A DNA stretch of 64,000 nt from the NCBI GenBank assembly GCA_944472135.2, contig OX235264.1, forward strand, positions 123,471,809 through 123,535,808, written 5' to 3'. This DNA is from Trichobilharzia regenti. Its lineage: Eukaryota; Platyhelminthes; Trematoda; Strigeidida; Schistosomatidae. The translations under genes and the position numbers were made by a program. The notes under the pieces were generated by a model, which was given only the letters and a program-made list of their open reading frames with translations, was not told the origin of the DNA and ran no database searches. Positions 60,112-64,000 of this stretch are shown in pieces (the stretch's first letter is position 1; each line of letters starts with the position of its first letter).

Positions 60112-62410
60112 TTGTAGAATGGGGTCATTTTGCCACGTCTCCAGTGAACTGCGTGTCACCCATCATCTCAAACTGGTCGCGTAGCTGCGCATAACTATTT
60201 GACTAATCCTAAACAAATGCGTCTATGTCTTTCTAACAGGTTTAACTCGTCGCTTCAAATCTGGATTCTACACCATGTGGAATGTCCGCAAAGTATGTTT
60301 AGCCTATCCTCACTTCCGTTTGCATATTGAGTGGGCATAATTTCATGTCTGATAGGTGGATACTTGCATTACCTGTTGATTGACTCCTCATTTTGACTAT
60401 TTGCCTCCACCATCAAGCGACATCTGGACACTTTGAAGCTTACAGCCTAAAATACCAGTGGCGATGTGTGCACCATATATGTCAAATATATGAGATCACT
60501 GTCTCATCAATAGTGTTTGAAATCATTCAGGTTATGGTCCTCGACACACGGATTTCAGTATTTTAATTTATTCTGCCCGTTACATTATTGTCCGCGTCAA
60601 TCGAATCTGAAAGCATTCAACAATTGTCTTCAAGGAAGGGAAAGTACCACTTTAACATTCCTCACACTGACTTCGACTGATGCTGTTTGTTGTTACAGGC
60701 ATCAATCCTAGACACTGTGGTAGCACCTAATTCCATCATGCACATTCATTTATTCTGACAAAATGACACAATGTTTTGTCACTGTTGTTGATTCAGCATC
60801 ATAATCAGCTCTGTCTTCTCTGTGCATATCATAACTACTGCGTTCCAGTAATCTCTGAAACTTTCCTGTCAGCATACGATTCCTTTGACGCCACGCAAAA
60901 TAAATTCTCAGCGACATGCAGATTTTGCATATCCATTTCGTCTGGAAGATATATGCATATCTCAGTGTTTATTTCCAAGGAGATATCGTGGTTCACCTCA
61001 CTAGATATCTGTGAAGTGTTTCCAATTGATTGCAGTGATGATGCGCTGAACTACACAATTTCTGCGTGTCGTCCTTTCAAACTTACTGTCTTCAACATCT
61101 GCAATGGCTATCGACTTGATCATAAACACTCCTTGCATTAGACATAAACGTGTTTGTACGCATAATGATGCAGTTCATAAAGGCTCACACAGAGCTGACT
61201 AGCTCCACAGGATATCAATTATTATCATTTGATTATACATTGGTATGAAGCAATCGCCAACAACACCAGGATCAACTATTTACAAATATTTACCCCCTCT
61301 TACTCTTAAAAACAACTTTATCCACACACGCAAAATCTGATCACAATATAAACGCCACACGCATTTGTGGATAGATATTTTGATTATTGAAAACACACAT
61401 TCCTGAAGCGTGTGAACTACAGTGAAACATCTGTAACAACCTCAAATAATATGATCAGGTTATTCGTTTTCAATTCACGTGAGTGAGAAGGTGTTCACGT
61501 GTTTAGCTTAACAATTCGACCACCTGAAAGTTTGCTTTCTGTGAAGAAACACACCGTTCAATCGAGGTGTACCTGTCATATTTCCGAGTTCCTATGTGTA
61601 TGTTAACACTTCAAGATGACAGTTCAAATCCAATTCAATTTAGTCTGATGAGGCATTTTTTCCCTGATCTTCATTTCAATCTTCAGATGACGTTTTTTCA
61701 TCTTATAATTCCTGATGTTGTCATGCAAAACAGTATCCGTCTTTCTGAGTAAACTCACTATGTTGTCTGCATAATGTGAGTTGTTCCGAGTTCCTATAAC
61801 CTCAGATGTTGCAGGTGCCACGATTGATGTGCGTTTCATGTTACGGTGTATTTTGATATCTCGCGAGGAGAAGCATAACAGCTGTTTTTCACACAACTAA
61901 GAATGAACTACACCGATCTTGTATGAACAGTTTGAAATTATTGAGATCGTGCATCAATCGAATACAGCTTATTTAAAATCACAATATAATCAGCACTCAG
62001 ACAATTCAAGCTGAGGTTATACTACGTTGATGCTCGCAGCTCATATTGACTTCTAATAAATCTACTAACACTCCACAACCGCTAGTTAATTGAGATCTTG
62101 TGTCGGTTACACACAGTGGGAATGGCTGACGTATCGAAAACATTCCAAATGACGTTCGTCAGTGAGTTATGACATTGAGATTTGAGGAAATAACAATCAT
62201 TGCACTAGCCCACACAATTTCAACATCCATCAATTTTCACAGAAGTAATAGCGAGCAGAAATCGAGATGCAGAACACAGTGAATAGACAAATATGTTTAT
62301 TATTACATCACACTGGACAAAATGATTACAAGGAAAATGTTAATCTACTGAACTACATACATTACAAATACAGGTGATGCGATTCTCCGCTTCGTTGACT
62401 AAGCCACCAA

Positions 62411-62656
62411 TCACTGCAACCTCAATCGTGACCCTGATGAAATGGAACCAAAAAAACAGACATTGAAGGCACTTCATACACAACAAATTCATATCATCAA
62501 CAGTTAGTCAATTAGTTGAATTATCTTGAATTACTCACGTTTGTCAATTGGAACAGTGTCTTGTGCCACAGCGGCGAACACTGTGATCACTTGGATGAGG
62601 AAGATGACGACACCGATGGCCAATCTAGATTGTAGACACTTCGACTGCATTCTCAT
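62411..62656 (-). CDS. Putative small secreted peptide, copy 4 minus
   Basis: Exon 1 from 62656 to 62539, intron 62538-62434, exon 2 from 62433 to the TGA at 62413-62411. It is the mirror partner of the copy at 56111 and shares its CLQS N-terminus and open Cys frame, here NEAENRITCICNV, with stop at 62342-62340. AATAAA is at 62301-62296 on the minus strand. Confidence 0.75.
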
Positions 62657-63079
62657 TTCTGTGGATACTGATTGTCAAGCTGTCATACACAATGATATCA
62701 CTACACCGTATTTATACCATTTTGACACATCCACCCACCCACACATGCTGATGTGTGATAAGATGGAGAGACATATCTCACATGTGTGTTTAGAGTGAAG
62801 TAGAGAGTGGTGTAACAAATCAGCATACTTGTCCACAATTTCAATTTCACCAATCAAATCACGTCCGATCTCACAATTTGTCCATGATATCGGACGATGC
62901 ATATGCATTTCTTAAATAGTTCGACTACTAATTGGCATTACACCCACACAAATGAGACATGCCACCACGTCTTGAGACACGTCAGCATGAATGTGTGGGC
63001 TAGGGGCTAGAAAAACGGTATAAATATGGGTTAGTTGAAATAATCGTGTTTGACAGCTTGACAATCAGTATCCATAGAA
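62657..63079. promoter_or_regulatory. Bidirectional promoter of gene pair 4
   Basis: Mirror image of 55688-56110. Minus TATAAATA is at 62716-62709, plus TATAAATA from 63019. The dyad CGTCCGAT (62862-62869)/ATCGGACG (62889-62896) is followed by ATGCATATGCAT. Confidence 0.7.
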
Positions 63080-63328
63080 ATGAGAATGCAGTCGAAGTGT
63101 CTACAATCTAGATTGGCCATCGGTGTCGTCATCTTCCTCATCCAAGTGATCACAGTGTTCGCCGCTTTGGCACAAGACACTGTTCCAATTGACAAACGTG
63201 AGTAATTCAAGATAATTCAACTAATTGACTAACTGTTGATGATATGAATTTGTTGTGTATGAAGTGCCTTCAATGTCTGTTTTTCTTTTGGTTCCATTTC
63301 ATCAGGGTCACGATTGAGGTTGCAGTGA
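63080..63328 (+). CDS. Putative small secreted peptide, copy 4 plus
   Basis: Exon 1 is 63080-63197, intron 63198-63305, exon 2 from 63306 to the TGA at 63326-63328. It is the mirror partner of the copy at 55439-55687. Near the cleavage site it reads AALAQDT (Leu for Val), which keeps an A-x-A signal. The Cys frame is broken by the same 1-nt deletion as its partner (GAGCGGAG). AATAAA is at 63437-63442. Confidence 0.7.
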
Positions 63329-64000
63329 TTGGTGGCTTGGTCAACGAGCGGAGAATCGCATCACCTGTATTTGTAATGTATGTAGTGCAGTAGATTAACA
63401 TTTTGCTTGTAATCATTTTGTCCAGTGTGATGTAATAATAAACATATTTGTCTATTCACTGTGTTCTGCATCTCGATTTCTGCTCGCTATTACTTCTGTG
63501 AAAATTGATGGATGTTGAAATTGTGTGGGCTAGTGCAATGATTGTTATTTCCTCAAATCTCGATGTCACAACTCACTGGTGGACGTCATTTGGAATGTTT
63601 TCGATACGTCAGCCATTCCCACTGTGTGTAACCGACACAAGATCTCAATTAACTAGTGGTTGTGGAGTGTTAGTAGATTTATTAGAAGTCAATCTGAGCT
63701 GTGACTATCAACGTAACAAAGACTCACCTTGAATTGACTGAGTGATGATATTATATAATTAACAGGCATTGGTGTTTGTAAATAAGCAGTACTCTATCCT
63801 TGAATACGATCTGATGTATCGCCTTATCACAATCACTGGACATTGTGACTGCTTGACAGTAGCTCTTTGTGTTTACTCTCATCGACAATGCCGAATTTCT
63901 TTCGTCGTTGCCTTCAAACTGTTGTGAAATCCATGATACATGGTGATGTGTATCAGTGCATTTCAGTGTATCGTTCCACAGATGGTATTTCATGAAGCAG

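Larger units (their letters stand above)
53809..64000. repeat. Tandem array unit 3, partial and rearranged
   Basis: It starts with segment S (53809-55310) and gene pair 3. The LINE insertion site is empty (about 56685), and sequence passes directly to the inverted-repeat arm that in units 1 and 2 follows the solitary gene. It then mirrors itself about 59383. Confidence 0.8.
60150..64000. repeat. Large inverted repeat, right arm, open at the window edge
   Basis: Reverse complement of 54767-58500. The match is still running at base 64000 (pairing with 54767), so the outer boundary lies beyond this window. Confidence 0.9.

Noticed and set aside
1..64000. CRISPR arrays, rRNA genes, bacterial-type operons or prophage
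   Set aside because: No short regularly spaced repeats, rRNA-like conserved blocks or ribosome-binding-site-led gene runs were seen. Introns and transposons are eukaryotic.

Overview
The window looks like AT-rich intergenic or repeat-array DNA from a metazoan, most likely a digenean flatworm of the schistosome type. This is an inference from the transposon mix: a CR1-like LINE, an RTE-like LINE with the C-terminal sequence style known from schistosome RTE elements, Penelope-like remnants, a Gypsy-type retropepsin fragment and tRNA-derived SINEs. The genes have consensus spliceosomal introns, TATA boxes and AATAAA signals. No bacterial-type gene, CRISPR array, rRNA or true tRNA gene was seen.

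Layout. The window is a tandem array of large units: a diverged partial unit (1-4200), unit 1 (4201-30350, about 26.15 kb), unit 2 (30351-53808, about 23.46 kb) and the start of unit 3 (53809-64000). Units 1 and 2 are nearly identical where they align. They differ by discrete events: an RTE insertion only in unit 1 (19442-21101, with target-site duplication), a segment only in unit 2 (47242-48712), and a segment only in unit 1 (26184-28528). Palindromes are nested inside the units. Each divergent gene pair lies at the centre of a palindrome of about 3.3 kb, interrupted in units 1 and 2 by the same CR1-like LINE insertion. A second inverted repeat follows (centres near 17976, 44042 and 59383). 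In unit 3 that second repeat is much larger: the arms exceed 3.8 kb, contain whole gene pairs and run off the right edge of the window.

Genes. The only host gene family I can support is a small putative secreted-peptide family: ten intact or near-intact copies and one decayed copy. Exon 1 (118 nt) has a short basic N-terminus, one strong hydrophobic signal-peptide core, an A-V-A cleavage-like site and a short tail ending in VPIDK. It is followed by a consensus GTGAGT donor, an intron of about 105-110 nt and a short exon 2. Four head-to-head pairs share bidirectional promoters of about 430 bp; two copies are solitary. TATA boxes lie 60-61 bp from the ancestral ATG in every copy. I do not recognise the family. 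Its setting (multicopy, tandem, short exons, signal peptide) resembles schistosome secreted multigene families such as micro-exon genes, but no run of micro-exons is visible.

Mobile DNA. There are two copies of a CR1-like LINE with intact endonuclease and reverse transcriptase motifs, older CR1 endonuclease fragments, one truncated RTE, two truncated Penelope-like elements, two Gypsy gag/pol fragments, a 379-bp insertion with 12-bp direct repeats (in two units), and at least six SINE copies in two families. One SINE family carries an RTE-like 3' end. Most remaining sequence is diverged, rearranged copies of the same modules.
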